From the NCBI RefSeq assembly GCF_000708755.2, contig NZ_JGVU02000002.1, positions 1,612,001 to 1,676,000 of the forward strand: a stretch of 64,000 nucleotides of DNA. Reading direction: 5' to 3'. Positions 52,798-62,589 of the stretch are shown here, piece by piece. The position numbers and the translations under genes are program-made. The stretch's first letter is position 1; each line of letters starts with the position of its first letter. The notes under the pieces are model-generated. The model was not told the origin of the DNA and made no database searches. It saw nothing but the letters and a program-made list of their open reading frames with translations. The stretch is from Metabacillus indicus LMG 22858 (lineage in GTDB: Bacteria; Bacillota; Bacilli; Bacillales; Bacillaceae).

Positions 52798-55211
52798 TAG
52801 TTCGCTACAATATTTACAAGTTTTCCAGGAACGGCAATGATTTTGCGTATTGTTTTTCCGTCAACCTGTTCTTTCACGTCAACATCTGAAAGAGCAAGCT
52901 CCTGCATTTCTTCGCGTGTTGCGTCTTTTGGAACGTGGAGTTTCGCTTTTACTTTCCCGTTTACCTGAACAACGATTTCCACTTCGTCCTCAACTAATTT
53001 GCCTTCGTCGTATGCAGGCCATGTTTCATAGGAGACTGTTCCTTCGTGGCCAAGCTTTTCCCATAATTCCTCAGCAAGGTGAGGAGCTACCGGTGAAAGC
53101 AATTTAACGAAGCCTTCCATATATGACTTTGGAAGAACTGTTGCTTTGTACGCCTCATTAATGAAAACCATCAGCTGGGAGATCGCTGTGTTGAAACGCA
53201 GTCCTTCGTAATCCTCTGTTACTTTTTTAACGGTTTGATGATACACACGCTCTAAGCTGTCAGATGGGCTGTCAGTCACTTTTGCATTAAGAGCTCCGTT
53301 ATCTTCTACGAACAGACGCCATACACGGTCAAGGAAACGGCGAGCTCCGTCAAGTCCTTTTTCAGACCAGGCGATAGAAGCCTCAAGAGGTCCCATGAAC
53401 ATTTCGTAAAGGCGAAGCGTATCTGCACCGTGGCTTGCAACGATATCATCCGGATTGACAACATTGCCTTTGGATTTACTCATTTTTTCGTTGTTTTCCC
53501 CAAGAATCATTCCCTGGTTAAACAATTTCTGGAACGGCTCTTTTGTAGGAACAATGCCAAGATCGTACAGCACTTTATGCCAGAAGCGCGCATACAGCAA
53601 ATGAAGAACCGCATGTTCCGCACCGCCGATGTATGTGTCAACAGGCAGCCACTGCTTGATTTTTTCAGGATCTGCAAGGTGCTCAGCGTTCTTTGGATCA
53701 ATATAGCGCAGGTAGTACCAGCAGCTTCCGGCCCATTGCGGCATTGTGTTTGTCTCGCGTCTGCCTTTTTTGCCTGTTGCAGGGTCTGTTACGTTTACCC
53801 ACTCTTCAATAACGGCAAGCGGAGATTCGCCTGTGCCTGAAGGACGGATTTCTGTCGTTTTCGGCAGTGTCAGAGGAAGCTCTTCCTCAGGTACTGCTGA
53901 CATTGTGCCGTCTTCCCAATGAATAATCGGAATCGGCTCACCCCAGTAGCGCTGGCGGGAGAACAGCCAGTCACGAAGACGGTAAGTCGTTTTCTTTTCG
54001 CCCTTTTTGTTTGTTTCAAGCCATGCAATCATGTTTTCAATGGCTTCTTCTTTATTTAAGCCGTTGAGGAAATCAGAGTTCACATGCTGTCCGTCGCCTG
54101 TATAAGCTTCATTTTCAACATTGCCGCCTTCAACAACCTCTTTGATCGGCAGGTCGAACATTTTTGCAAATTCATAGTCTCGCTCGTCGTGTGCAGGAAC
54201 AGCCATAATTGCGCCAGTTCCGTAGCTTACAAGAACGTAGTCTGCAATCCAGATCGGCATTTTTTCGCCGTTTGCAGGGTTAACAGCAAACGCACCTGTG
54301 AATACTCCTGTTTTTTCTTTCGCAAGATCTGTCCGTTCAAGATCACTCTTGCTTTTTACTTTATCAAGATAAGCTGCTACAGCATCCTTTTGGTCTTCTG
54401 TTGTAATTTTATCAACTAAAGCATGCTCGGGAGCAAGGACTGCATACGTCGCCCCAAAGAGCGTATCCGGACGTGTTGTGAAAACAGTAAAGGATTCTTC
54501 ATGTCCGTCAACGGTAAACTGAACGTGCGCTCCTTCAGAACGGCCGATCCAGTTGCGCTGCATTTCCTTGATGCTCTCAGGCCAGTCAACTTCTTCAAGG
54601 TCCTCAATTAAGCGGTCTGCATATGCCGTGATTTTCAGCATCCATTGTTTCATCGGGCGGCGTTCAACAGGATGGCCTCCGCGCTCGCTCTTTCCGTCGA
54701 TGATTTCTTCATTTGCAAGGACGGTTCCAAGTGCAGGACACCAGTTGACCGCTACCTCATCAACATAAGCAAGACCTTTTTTATATAACTGAAGGAAAAT
54801 CCATTGTGTCCACTTGTAGTATTCAGGATCTGTCGTATTAATTTCACGGTCCCAGTCATATGAAAATCCGAGGCTTTGAATCTGACGGCGGAACGTATCA
54901 ATGTTTTTGGCTGTAAACTCTGCAGGGTCATTCCCAGTATCAAGCGCGTATTGCTCAGCAGGAAGACCGAATGCATCCCATCCCATCGGATGAAGGACGT
55001 TATATCCCTGCATGCGTTTTACGCGGGAAAGAATGTCAGTTGCTGTAAAACCTTCCGGATGTCCGACATGAAGGCCCGCCCCTGATGGATACGGAAACAT
55101 GTCAAGTGCGTAAAATTTAGGCTTGCCGGCATCTTCCGTTGTTTTGAACGTCTTATTTTCAAGCCAGTAGTTCTGCCATTTCTTCTCGATTTTTTCGTGC
55201 TTGTAATTCAT
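52797..55211 (-). CDS. leuS: Leucyl-tRNA synthetase
   Basis: 804 residues, as in B. subtilis. The class I signature HVGH is at 48-51 ([16 protein letters not shown]). A CP1 editing domain includes [13 protein letters not shown], the KMSKS loop is [15 protein letters not shown], and the C-terminus is [21 protein letters not shown]. It charges tRNA-Leu. Two ATGs (55214, 55211) are adjacent; 55211 lies 6 bp after AGGAGG. A T-box leader with a CUC specifier precedes it. Confidence 0.97.
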   Translation of the reverse strand: MNYKHEKIEKKWQNYWLENKTFKTTEDAGKPKFYALDMFPYPSGAGLHVGHPEGFTATDILSRVKRMQGYNVLHPMGWDAFGLPAEQYALDTGNDPAEFTAKNIDTFRRQIQSLGFSYDWDREINTTDPEYYKWTQWIFLQLYKKGLAYVDEVAVNWCPALGTVLANEEIIDGKSERGGHPVERRPMKQWMLKITAYADRLIEDLEEVDWPESIKEMQRNWIGRSEGAHVQFTVDGHEESFTVFTTRPDTLFGATYAVLAPEHALVDKITTEDQKDAVAAYLDKVKSKSDLERTDLAKEKTGVFTGAFAVNPANGEKMPIWIADYVLVSYGTGAIMAVPAHDERDYEFAKMFDLPIKEVVEGGNVENEAYTGDGQHVNSDFLNGLNKEEAIENMIAWLETNKKGEKKTTYRLRDWLFSRQRYWGEPIPIIHWEDGTMSAVPEEELPLTLPKTTEIRPSGTGESPLAVIEEWVNVTDPATGKKGRRETNTMPQWAGSCWYYLRYIDPKNAEHLADPEKIKQWLPVDTYIGGAEHAVLHLLYARFWHKVLYDLGIVPTKEPFQKLFNQGMILGENNEKMSKSKGNVVNPDDIVASHGADTLRLYEMFMGPLEASIAWSEKGLDGARRFLDRVWRLFVEDNGALNAKVTDSPSDSLERVYHQTVKKVTEDYEGLRFNTAISQLMVFINEAYKATVLPKSYMEGFVKLLSPVAPHLAEELWEKLGHEGTVSYETWPAYDEGKLVEDEVEIVVQVNGKVKAKLHVPKDATREEMQELALSDVDVKEQVDGKTIRKIIAVPGKLVNIVAN

Positions 55212-55284
55212 CATTATCCTCCTCTGATTGGTGCGCTGTTTCTACTAATTCAGTTTGAACGGGTTTTGGATTGTTAAACGGAGA

Positions 55285-55530
55285 AAACAGAAAAAACCTC
55301 CCGTCCCCGAAAGGGACGAGAGGTTTATTTCCCGCGGTACCACCCAATTTAGCGCCATACGGCACTCACTTGATATCCGTAACGTGGATCACGACAGACA
55401 TTACCGTGCAGGCTGCCCTGCAGTTCGCATCCGTAACTCAAAGGCGAGTTCGCAGGCATTGGATGATTGACTCTCACCGTCCGTCAATTCTCTGAGCATC
55501 CGCAGTCTGTTACTAATCCTTATCACCGTT
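55285..55530 (-). promoter_or_regulatory. T-box riboswitch of leuS (specifier CUC)
   Basis: The T-box TGGGTGGTACCGCGG lies at 55333-55347 on the minus strand, followed by the terminator AACCTCTCGTCCC/GGGACGGGAGGTT (55293-55328). The specifier in Stem I is CTC (Leu) at 55446-55448 in GCGAACTCGCC. Uncharged tRNA-Leu would induce leuS. Confidence 0.9.
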
Positions 55531-55553
55531 CAAAATCATAAAGTTATACATGT

Positions 55554-55582
55554 ATTTTATAGAATTTAAACCACGGTTGCAA
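55554..55582 (-). promoter_or_regulatory. leuS promoter
   Basis: Leftward -35 TTGCAA (55577-55582), 17-bp spacer, -10 TAAAAT (55554-55559), just upstream of the T-box leader. Confidence 0.7.
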
Positions 55583-55686
55583 GCTGTTCGCTGTAAAAAC
55601 TTATGAAATGGGCAGGAATGCGGGAAAATCATGCTTTTAATAGAAGTGTAGGTTGTTGAGAGATAAGGTGTGAGATGGTTTGGAGA

Positions 55687-56010
55687 TTATTTCGCTTGGC
55701 GCTCATTGTCTTTTACAGGCTGTTCAATGCTGTCCTGCTGCTGTCTGACAAAGTCAAAACTCCGAAGTACGGCCTCCCCGCTGTAACCAGCGATAATAGA
55801 AAGCACGACAAGCTGAAATGAGGATGAAGGTTCTGTAGATAAAACGAGCAGGATCGATGCGGTCGTGCCCATTGCGATATCCTCCCAGAAACCGAGGTAG
55901 ATAAAACGCTTGGTCATTCTTGGCTTTTCCATCCTTCCCTTCTTTTTAACATGTCCAAGCAGTCCCATTAACCCCCCAATCAATGACGCTACAATTACAG
56001 TCTGCAGCAT
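55687..56010 (-). CDS. ytvB: YtvB, DUF4257 small membrane protein
   Basis: 107 residues. Two to three hydrophobic helices are visible (TVIVASLIGGLMGLLGHV, DIAMGTTASILLVLS and FQLVVLSIIAGYSGEAVLRSF), with a charged C-terminus QQQDSIEQPVKDNERQAK in the cytoplasm. It matches B. subtilis YtvB in size and location upstream of leuS. The function is unknown. An AAGGTGAT site precedes the ATG. Confidence 0.85.
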   Translation of the reverse strand: MLQTVIVASLIGGLMGLLGHVKKKGRMEKPRMTKRFIYLGFWEDIAMGTTASILLVLSTEPSSSFQLVVLSIIAGYSGEAVLRSFDFVRQQQDSIEQPVKDNERQAK

Positions 56011-56307
56011 AAGATCACCTTCCTAAAGCCGTAATAAATTCGGCACGCGACTTCAGGTACAAGATATATTGCTTCTCTTTGCTTGTACAAATCAATAAAA
56101 CCAGAAGCTTGTTTTACTTCCATTATATGTGAATATCAAGGGAACAATCTTGATTAAATAGAAGGAATTTTCAGTAAACTTTCATTCGTACTATTTCACT
56201 AGACCGAACACTTTTTCGGTCCGGCGCCTAAGTGATTAGTACCATGCATTTCTGGAGAGTACGCCTCTTTATTTTCCTCACTCTTCCAAATACTTGTCCA
56301 TTTGACC
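56011..56307. other. Intergenic region between ytvB and yttB
   Basis: No gene is seen. A 7-bp inverted repeat GACCGAA/TTCGGTC with a 6-base spacer lies at 56202-56221. No clear promoter for ytvB could be assigned. Confidence 0.5.
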
Positions 56308-56345
56308 GAAAAAAGCACACCTTTTCCATTTAAAAGGTGTGCCAT
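56308..56345 (-). terminator. yttB terminator
   Basis: Leftward GGCACACCTTTT, loop AAATGG, AAAAGGTGTGCTTTTTTC. Confidence 0.88.
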
Positions 56346-56351
56346 CTGTTA

Positions 56352-57539
56352 TCACGCACTCACTGCGGGCGCAGGATGCTTCTCTTTGATTTTCTTATCG
56401 TAAACGGATGTCGTGAACATGGCGATAAACAGCAATCCAATCAGAACAGCAAACAGCATGTTCATGCCATATAGATCAACCAGTACGCCTCCAAGCAGCG
56501 GACCGATCATCCTTCCGCCTGTAGCTGTGCTGTTGACAAAGCCCTGATAAAATCCTTCCCTTCCTTTTGGAGCGAGAGCATTGGCAATGGTAGGAACTGC
56601 CGGCCATACAAGCATTTCTCCGATTGTTAAAATGATCATCGCTGTCATAAATCCGCTGAAGTCACCTGCAAAGGAGACCATGACAAAGGAGAAAATAAAG
56701 ATGCAAAAGCCGATCATCATCTGCTTTTTAATGGATTTGGCAGCATATTTAACAAATGTATTCACAAGCGGCTGGCCGAAAACAATCAATGCCCCGTTTA
56801 CCGTCCAGATCAAACTGTACTGGGTAAGCGGGATGTTCAGCTCCTGTGTGTGGGCGGCAATCGTTGACTGCCACTGAACATACGCGACCCAGCACAGCAA
56901 ATAGCCGGAGCAAAGAATAATCAGTGCTGTAAATTTATCGCGGTTCTGCAGTTTGGATGATTCCTGCAAAATGGATGATTGAGCAGATGGAGCTGATGCA
57001 ATCTTTCGATAACCGAAACATGCAAGCAAGAAAAAAACAGCATACAGTGCTGCATTTGCAATAAAAATCAGCTGAAAGGAATACCCTGCGATCAGTCCGC
57101 CAAGCGCAGCCCCAATCGCAACTCCCGCATTTTGAGAAACATAAATTGCGTTAAACGCCTTTCGACCGCCTTCTGGCCAAACCGTTCCGGCAAGTGCATA
57201 CATCGATGGAAACACAATTCCGGAGCCAAACCCGACAAGCGTCAAAAAGACAATATACCAAGGCCAGTCATTAAAGAAAACAAGGCCCAGAATAGCCGTG
57301 AACGTAAGCACAATCCCGCTCAAAATAGAGCGGTAGCCCCCGTACCGGTCAAAAAGCACCCCGCCAATCAGGTTGCCCGCTACACTTGCAGCAGAATTCA
57401 GCATCAGGACAATCCCGGCAACTGTCAGTGATTTCCCCAGATGATCATGAATGTAAATCGTATTTAAAGGCCACAGAAACGAAGAACCTGTTACGTTAAT
57501 CAGCATTCCTATTACAAGCAGCCATAAAGAACGCGGCAT
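56352..57539 (-). CDS. yttB: YttB, MFS transporter
   Basis: 395 residues with 12 transmembrane helices: MPRSLWLLVIGMLINVTGSSFLWPL, GNLIGGVLFDRYGGYRSILSG (MFS motif A) and GFGSGIVFPSMYALAGTVWPEGGRKAFNAIYVSQNAGVAIG (motif C-like, drug-antiporter style). It is a putative drug or small-molecule efflux pump; the substrate is unknown. The ATG at 57539 follows AGGAGG; twelve upstream codons are excluded. Confidence 0.9.
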   Translation of the reverse strand: MPRSLWLLVIGMLINVTGSSFLWPLNTIYIHDHLGKSLTVAGIVLMLNSAASVAGNLIGGVLFDRYGGYRSILSGIVLTFTAILGLVFFNDWPWYIVFLTLVGFGSGIVFPSMYALAGTVWPEGGRKAFNAIYVSQNAGVAIGAALGGLIAGYSFQLIFIANAALYAVFFLLACFGYRKIASAPSAQSSILQESSKLQNRDKFTALIILCSGYLLCWVAYVQWQSTIAAHTQELNIPLTQYSLIWTVNGALIVFGQPLVNTFVKYAAKSIKKQMMIGFCIFIFSFVMVSFAGDFSGFMTAMIILTIGEMLVWPAVPTIANALAPKGREGFYQGFVNSTATGGRMIGPLLGGVLVDLYGMNMLFAVLIGLLFIAMFTTSVYDKKIKEKHPAPAVSA

Positions 57540-57571
57540 CGCGAAAACCTCCTTAAAAAACTCACAAAAAA

Positions 57572-57606
57572 GCACGAAGGCAAGAGCTGCCTTCGCGTTT
57601 TTTTAA
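57572..57606 (-). terminator. Terminator after yttA (end of the ytr operon)
   Basis: Leftward CGAAGGCA, loop GCTCT, TGCCTTCG, flanked by A- and T-runs. It separates the ytr-yttA operon from yttB. Confidence 0.8.
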
Positions 57607-57694
57607 ATCCATAGAAGATTGTAGTCCTTTTATCTGGAGATTGCAACCGGGAAATACCGGACTGATTTGCCGTGCCTGGATGCTTGCATCATTG

Positions 57695-58099
57695 TTAATA
57701 CAAAGACAGATCCTCTTCTGTTTCAAATATAATTTCACCACTGGATTGCATGCTCACTGCTGTCACATCTGCAGAACCCTGATATCCTTTTTCAAAATAG
57801 CCGACAATCGTTTCCTCAAGCTGTTTTCCGTTTTTGTCTCTGTATAAAAGGTTAATAGAACTTTCACTGAACTTTTCGCTCGGCGTGATTTTCAGCTGAT
57901 AGGTTTGTTTCGGTTCCAATGACGGAATCACAATTTTTTCCTCATTATAAAAATAACTGATCTCCATTTCATCCAGCTGATGTTCCGATTGATTTGTAAT
58001 CGTAATGGTGATTGCACTGCTGAACATACCTCTTACAGGCAGAACAAATAAAATCACCAAAAGCAATGCGATCATCAAATTGACAAGCCATCTTTTCAA
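57695..58099 (-). CDS. yttA: YttA, membrane-anchored exported protein
   Basis: 134 residues. One N-terminal transmembrane/signal segment (WLVNLMIALLLVILFVLPV) is followed by an extracytoplasmic beta-rich domain (AITITITNQSEHQLDEMEISYFYNEEKIVIPSLEPKQTYQLKI). It is the last gene of the ytr operon, 51 bp after ytrF. It may assist the YtrF permease outside the membrane; its function is not known. Confidence 0.82.
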   Translation of the reverse strand: MKRWLVNLMIALLLVILFVLPVRGMFSSAITITITNQSEHQLDEMEISYFYNEEKIVIPSLEPKQTYQLKITPSEKFSESSINLLYRDKNGKQLEETIVGYFEKGYQGSADVTAVSMQSSGEIIFETEEDLSLY

Positions 58100-58150
58100 A
58101 TGCCATCCCTCCGCAGGTCATAATTTGCAAACAGCAGGCATTGAATGCCT

Positions 58151-59485
58151 TTAAAGCTCTCGTCTGAGCGCGGAGAGAACATTGATATTCGTCGCCTTCA
58201 CGGCCGGACGCAATCCTGAAATCAAGGCCACTCCGAGACTGATGCCGCCCGCAATCAGGACAAGACTGAGGGGGATGTAGGAGAACGTAAAGTCCACACC
58301 TTCCATGCTTCCCTCAGAAACGGCTCCAAGCACAAGCGGAATGGCAAAGTTTGCTGCAAAGCTGACAGCATAAGCAATGATCACACCGAGCAATGCACCG
58401 AGCAGGCCGATAAACGCACTCTCAAGAAGAAAGATTCTGCGGATCACGCCAGGCTGAGCCCCGATTGCCTTCATAATCCCGATTTCCTGGGTACGTTCTG
58501 TTACAGCCATAGTCATCGTATTAAAAATACCGATCGATGCAATCAGAACGGCTACAGTTCCGACAAAAATCAGTCCTGCTTTAAAGGCATTAAAGAATAA
58601 GTTCATGTTTTCAAGCTCTTCTGTTATCGAATACACTAAGTATCCTTTATCCTTCAGGGAATCTGTCACGCCTTTAACATCTTCAATGCTTGCCGTATAA
58701 ACCTTTATTTCATTATATTCCTGCGGTTCAACTTCATCTGCAGCATCTGCTTTTGCGGCAAATTCCTGCATGTCTTTTTTCCACACATCACTGATGTAGA
58801 TATTGAAATCATCCATATAATCTCTTGAAGGTGCTGCTGTAATACCGGAGATCGTGAACGTCCAGCTTTTCGTTTCCGATTTGCCGTCAATCTGCTCGGT
58901 CTGTGTTAAGACAATCTCTTTTCCGATCAGTTCACCCTGATAGCCTTCCGGTTCTTCTGCAGCTGTCTTTGAATTCTGAGCCTGCTCATCAAGCTGTTTT
59001 CTTTCCGCATCCGTCAGAAGCGAACTTGCAAAGTGATGGCCGACAATGACTTCACGGTCATTTTTCGGGGCTTTTCCAGAGTCAAGCTTTAAATTTGCCT
59101 TAAATTCATTTTCCATATTCGTAATCAGCGGAGCTGAAAAATCGGCTGTTCTGTCACCGAGCTTTGCAGCCGTTTGTCCTGTCTGGGTAGCATAGGACCT
59201 TCTGACGACTGCTGCCACATTCTTTGTATCCTCGAGTTCTTTAATTTGTTCGTCATTTCCCTGTTCAAATCCCGCGTCCGTTTCCTTCCCGCTGATTTGG
59301 ATTTCGTTCAGCTTTTGAGCGCTCAAAAGCTCCTCCTGCATGCTTTTTTGCATGCCGAAACCGACTGATGCAAGAACAATCAGAAACGCACAGCCGATGG
59401 TAGTCGCAAGTACGGTCATGAAAACCCTCATCCTGTTTTTCTTCATATTTCTTCTGACGAGGCTGAGCTGATCTCTAAATTTCAA
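58151..59485 (-). CDS. ytrF: YtrF, MacB/FtsX-type ABC permease
   Basis: About 444 residues. An N-terminal transmembrane helix (FMTVLATTIGCAFLIVLASVGFGM), a large ~250-residue extracytoplasmic domain and three C-terminal helices follow the MacB/FtsX layout, with the family motif EIGIMKAIGAQPGVIRRIFLLES. It pairs with the ATPase YtrE. The TTG at 59485 is chosen because it aligns with the usual N-terminus KFRDQLSLVRRNMKKNR and follows AGAGGGTG; a GTG at 59494 is possible. It overlaps ytrE by 11 bp. Confidence 0.92.
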   Translation of the reverse strand: MKFRDQLSLVRRNMKKNRMRVFMTVLATTIGCAFLIVLASVGFGMQKSMQEELLSAQKLNEIQISGKETDAGFEQGNDEQIKELEDTKNVAAVVRRSYATQTGQTAAKLGDRTADFSAPLITNMENEFKANLKLDSGKAPKNDREVIVGHHFASSLLTDAERKQLDEQAQNSKTAAEEPEGYQGELIGKEIVLTQTEQIDGKSETKSWTFTISGITAAPSRDYMDDFNIYISDVWKKDMQEFAAKADAADEVEPQEYNEIKVYTASIEDVKGVTDSLKDKGYLVYSITEELENMNLFFNAFKAGLIFVGTVAVLIASIGIFNTMTMAVTERTQEIGIMKAIGAQPGVIRRIFLLESAFIGLLGALLGVIIAYAVSFAANFAIPLVLGAVSEGSMEGVDFTFSYIPLSLVLIAGGISLGVALISGLRPAVKATNINVLSALRREL

Positions 59486-60173
59486 CAGGAACACCCTCTT
59501 CCTTCAATACGCCGTCCTGCAGCACAAATTTTCTGTCGCTGAATGCCGCTACTTCTTCATCGTGGGTAATGATGAAGAACGTGATGCCTTTTTCTGTGTT
59601 CAGCTCTTTGATGAGGTCAAGAATTTCTTTTTCCGTCTCACTGTCCAGACTTCCTGTCGGTTCATCAGCCAGAATGATTTCAGGATTTGTAATCAGGGCA
59701 CGTCCAATTCCAACGCGCTGCTGCTGTCCCCCTGACAGCTCGTTTGGATAATGGCCCGAATGGTTATCAAGACCGATTCTGTAAAGCATTTCGGTTACCT
59801 TCGTTTTTCTTGCAGAAGAAGGAACTCCCTTCAACGTTAATGGCAGTTCAATGTTTTCAAACGTCGTCAGACTCGGGATGAGCTGAAAACTTTGAAAAAT
59901 GAAGCCAAACGTATCAAGCCTGAAGGCTGCCCATTCTTTTTCACTGAACCCGGTCACCTCTGTGCCGCCGACAGTAATTTTCCCCTCTGTCGGGGCGATA
60001 TAGCCTGAAACTAAATTGAGAAGCGTTGATTTCCCCGAACCGCTCCTGCCGACGATTGAAGCGATTTCCCCTTTTTGAATGGCAAGCGATACATTTTTCA
60101 AAACAGGTATTTCTTTTTCATTTCCTTTTTTTCCAACCTTAAACGAGTGACTTAATCCATCAACTTTTATCAT
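59475..60173 (-). CDS. ytrE: YtrE, ABC ATPase of the LolD/MacB class
   Basis: 232 residues. Walker A GRSGSGKST is at 42-50, the Q-loop FIFQSFQLIPSLTTFENI, signature LSGGQQQRVGIGRAL, Walker B IILADEPTGSLD and H-loop FFIITHDEEVA are all intact. It is the partner of YtrF. MacB-class pumps use ATP to drive mechanical movement rather than classical transport. It lies 11 bp after the permease gene upstream. Confidence 0.95.
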   Translation of the reverse strand: MIKVDGLSHSFKVGKKGNEKEIPVLKNVSLAIQKGEIASIVGRSGSGKSTLLNLVSGYIAPTEGKITVGGTEVTGFSEKEWAAFRLDTFGFIFQSFQLIPSLTTFENIELPLTLKGVPSSARKTKVTEMLYRIGLDNHSGHYPNELSGGQQQRVGIGRALITNPEIILADEPTGSLDSETEKEILDLIKELNTEKGITFFIITHDEEVAAFSDRKFVLQDGVLKEEGVPVEI

Positions 60174-60184
60174 GATTTCCTCTC

Positions 60185-61174
60185 CTAGGAATGCTTTGTT
60201 TTTTTATATATGAGGAAGTAGCCCAGCAGCAGACTTACGGCTGCCCCGGCAGCGCCTCCGGTTACAAATCCTGTTATGCCTTGATCATACATTCGGTATC
60301 CCATTGAACTGAATCCAAGCACCCCAAGCAGCAGCACCAAGATCAGAATAGGTAGATTAAGATGTTTCCATAAAAAGAAATTGCCGTTCCTTTCATTCGG
60401 ATGATGCAGGAATGAATACAGTCCAATCCCAAAGAATAATACACCCATCGCTGCCTGGATCAAAAAGTAAAGGGGCATTCCCTCCGTTAGTTCCTTGAAA
60501 AAAGGCAAGCTCATCATTGGAAGAAACGGTGTCAAAAGACATCCCGCATTAATGAAATTCTCGATTTCTGCATAGGAGTATAATCCAAGGCCTTCTACAT
60601 GGTTAAAGACAACAAATGTAAACAGAAACGGCAGCGAGCCGGTGCTCAGAGCCGTCAGCCCCTGCGCAAATGGCGTTCCCGTAAGCGAACCCGCTGCAAA
60701 GGTCAAGCTGTAAACCATCACCAGGCAGAAAAACAATTCCAAATAATAATCCATTAACGGTTCAGACAGGGCCACGCCTGCCGTCTCTGTGTAGATTCCT
60801 GACAGCACAAGCGAAATCAGTGACGAAAGCAGGATTGCAATAAGAACAGAAGCAGATTTCACAAGATAAATTTCTGAACGTTTAAATGGCAGACCAAGTG
60901 TATAATCCATTGTACCCCTGGCTCTCTCCGTTCCCATTTGCGCGATTGCGATGAAAAACAGGAAAGCAGCTGATAAAATCAGGAGCAAATCGTCTCCTAA
61001 GGGATAAGTAAATGGATCAGTCGACAACTCGGGATAATCCTTCAGCATGTTTAAAAAGCTCGAATGTTCGGACCAAATTCTATAAGGAAGAAAAAAGGCA
61101 TTAAGAAGAAAAAATAAAACAAGCAGGACTCTGATCTGTCTTAACTCTTTTAGAAATAAAGCACGCACTACCAT
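60185..61174 (-). CDS. YtrC/YtrD-like ABC permease
   Basis: 329 residues with about seven transmembrane helices (for example VLLVLFFLLNAFFL, LLLILSAAFLFFIAIAQMG and SASVLIAILLSSLISLVLSGIY) and the ABC-2 type motif MGTERARGTMDYTLGLPFKRSEIYLVK. B. subtilis has two paralogous permeases, ytrC and ytrD; this operon has only one, so YtrB probably works with a homodimer. The start overlaps the ytrB stop by 7 bp. Which paralog it represents cannot be decided. Confidence 0.9.
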   Translation of the reverse strand: MVVRALFLKELRQIRVLLVLFFLLNAFFLPYRIWSEHSSFLNMLKDYPELSTDPFTYPLGDDLLLILSAAFLFFIAIAQMGTERARGTMDYTLGLPFKRSEIYLVKSASVLIAILLSSLISLVLSGIYTETAGVALSEPLMDYYLELFFCLVMVYSLTFAAGSLTGTPFAQGLTALSTGSLPFLFTFVVFNHVEGLGLYSYAEIENFINAGCLLTPFLPMMSLPFFKELTEGMPLYFLIQAAMGVLFFGIGLYSFLHHPNERNGNFFLWKHLNLPILILVLLLGVLGFSSMGYRMYDQGITGFVTGGAAGAAVSLLLGYFLIYKKTKHS

Positions 61175-62046
61175 CTTCGGTCCCCTCCAAACTTTGCAAT
61201 AAATACTTCCTCTAAGTTAACCGGGAGCGTATTCCAGACTTTAGGACCGAGAGATTGAAGCCGCTTCATCTTATCTTCATCCTTTTTTTCCAGAAGCATC
61301 GTGTAAAAAATACCGGAGTGCTCAAGAATCGGAACACCCATTTCTCTAATCTTTAAGTGCAGGTCATTTTCAAAAACAGCCTGTATTTTCACAAAATCCT
61401 CCCGGAGCGATTCAAGGTCCATCACATTGGACAGAGTATGGCCATCCAGAAAACCGATCTTGCTGCAGATCCTTTCAATATCCTCAAGCCTGTGGGATGT
61501 AATCAGAATGGCGGTTTCTCTTTCACCCACTTCATCCACCATAAGCTGCAGGAGATCTCTTCTTGTGACAGCATCAATTCCGTCAGTCGGCTCATCAAGC
61601 AAAATGACTGCAGGTCTTGAAGCAAAGGCCATAATGAGAGCAAACTGTTTCTTCAGCCCCGTTGATAAATCCCTGTATTTTTTTGTTTCAGGTATACCGT
61701 AGCGGTTCATCAGCTCGTTTGCATAGGTGACATCAAAATCCGGATACAGGGATTTCAGCATTCCTGACAGTTCTTTATATGTATATCTATCATAAAAAGG
61801 GTTTTGGACAGGTACATAAATAACCTTTCTTTTAGCCAGGGGCTGCTTCTTTATGGAGGCATTTTCAAACAAAACTTCTCCCTCATCCGGCAGCACAATC
61901 TGCTGAATAATCCGCAGAAGCGTCGTTTTTCCCGAGCCGTTTCTGCCCAGAAGCCCAAAGATATCGCCTTTTTCAATCGTCAGCGATACGTCCTCCAGCA
62001 CCCTCACTCCATCGAGCGATTTTGAGAGATTTTTCAGTTCAAGCAT
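61168..62046 (-). CDS. ytrB: YtrB, ABC ATPase
   Basis: 292 residues. Walker A GRNGSGKT is at 34-41, signature DLSTGLKKQFALIMA (STGL variant instead of LSGG), Walker B PAVILLDEPTDGID, and H-loop LITSHRLEDIE. A ~70-residue C-terminal extension is typical of GntR-linked ABC-2 exporters. It pairs with the permease directly downstream. Its start overlaps ytrA by 8 bp. In B. subtilis the operon is strongly induced by cell-wall antibiotics that bind lipid II. Confidence 0.95.
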   Translation of the reverse strand: MLELKNLSKSLDGVRVLEDVSLTIEKGDIFGLLGRNGSGKTTLLRIIQQIVLPDEGEVLFENASIKKQPLAKRKVIYVPVQNPFYDRYTYKELSGMLKSLYPDFDVTYANELMNRYGIPETKKYRDLSTGLKKQFALIMAFASRPAVILLDEPTDGIDAVTRRDLLQLMVDEVGERETAILITSHRLEDIERICSKIGFLDGHTLSNVMDLESLREDFVKIQAVFENDLHLKIREMGVPILEHSGIFYTMLLEKKDEDKMKRLQSLGPKVWNTLPVNLEEVFIAKFGGDRRW

Positions 62047-62428
62047 GGTCTCCGCCTCTCATTTCTCTGCTGATTTCCTCAATCCATTTGTGAATGACTT
62101 CAATGTCAATTCCCGCATAAACGGCATCTACAATCAGCGGCTTCAATTGTTCTTTGATCATCTCCATCTTCCCTTCATCAAGCGTTACTCCGGCATTCTC
62201 GGAGACAAAAGTCCCCCTGCCCCTTAACGTTTCAATCATTCCTTCACGTTCAAGCTCTTTATATGCTTTGCTTACGGTATTAGGGTTTGCAATAATCATC
62301 GTTGAAAGCTCGCGCACAGACGGGAGCTTTTCACCGGGCTTAAGAATTCCTTTCAGACAGAGCTCTTTCATCTGCTGAATGATCTGTTCATAAATCGCTT
62401 TTGAGCTGCGCGGGTCAATTTGAATCAT
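62039..62428 (-). CDS. ytrA: YtrA, GntR-family repressor of the ytr operon
   Basis: 129 residues, the short YtrA subfamily of GntR: MIQIDPRSSKAIYEQIIQQMKELCLKGILKPGEKLPSVRELSTMIIANPNTVSKAYKELEREGMIETLRGRGTFV is the winged HTH, followed by a ~50-residue dimerisation region and no large effector domain. It represses its own operon through the operator at 62468-62492. An AAGGGAG site precedes the ATG. Confidence 0.95.
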   Translation of the reverse strand: MIQIDPRSSKAIYEQIIQQMKELCLKGILKPGEKLPSVRELSTMIIANPNTVSKAYKELEREGMIETLRGRGTFVSENAGVTLDEGKMEMIKEQLKPLIVDAVYAGIDIEVIHKWIEEISREMRGGDHA

Positions 62429-62467
62429 CGGTCTCCCTTCTTCCTATCGTGAAATGGTTCTGTACTA

Positions 62468-62492
62468 CGTGTATTAGTTTTGGTAGTACACT
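62468..62492. promoter_or_regulatory. YtrA operator
   Basis: On the minus strand AGTGTA, 13 bp, TACACG. This is one base from the AGTGTA-N13-TACACT operator described for B. subtilis YtrA. It covers the predicted transcription start (near 62490). Confidence 0.8.
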
Positions 62493-62496
62493 TAAT

Positions 62497-62525
62497 ACAA
62501 TAATTGTTTTTGTAATTATTGTCAA
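62497..62525 (-). promoter_or_regulatory. SigA promoter of ytrA
   Basis: Leftward -35 TTGACA (62520-62525), 17-bp spacer, -10 TATTGT (62497-62502). Confidence 0.75.
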
Positions 62526-62589
62526 TGGATTTTTGGGGAATTTTGGGAGTGTTTTTTGTGTTTGGGGTATCAAAACGCGGAATTTATTT

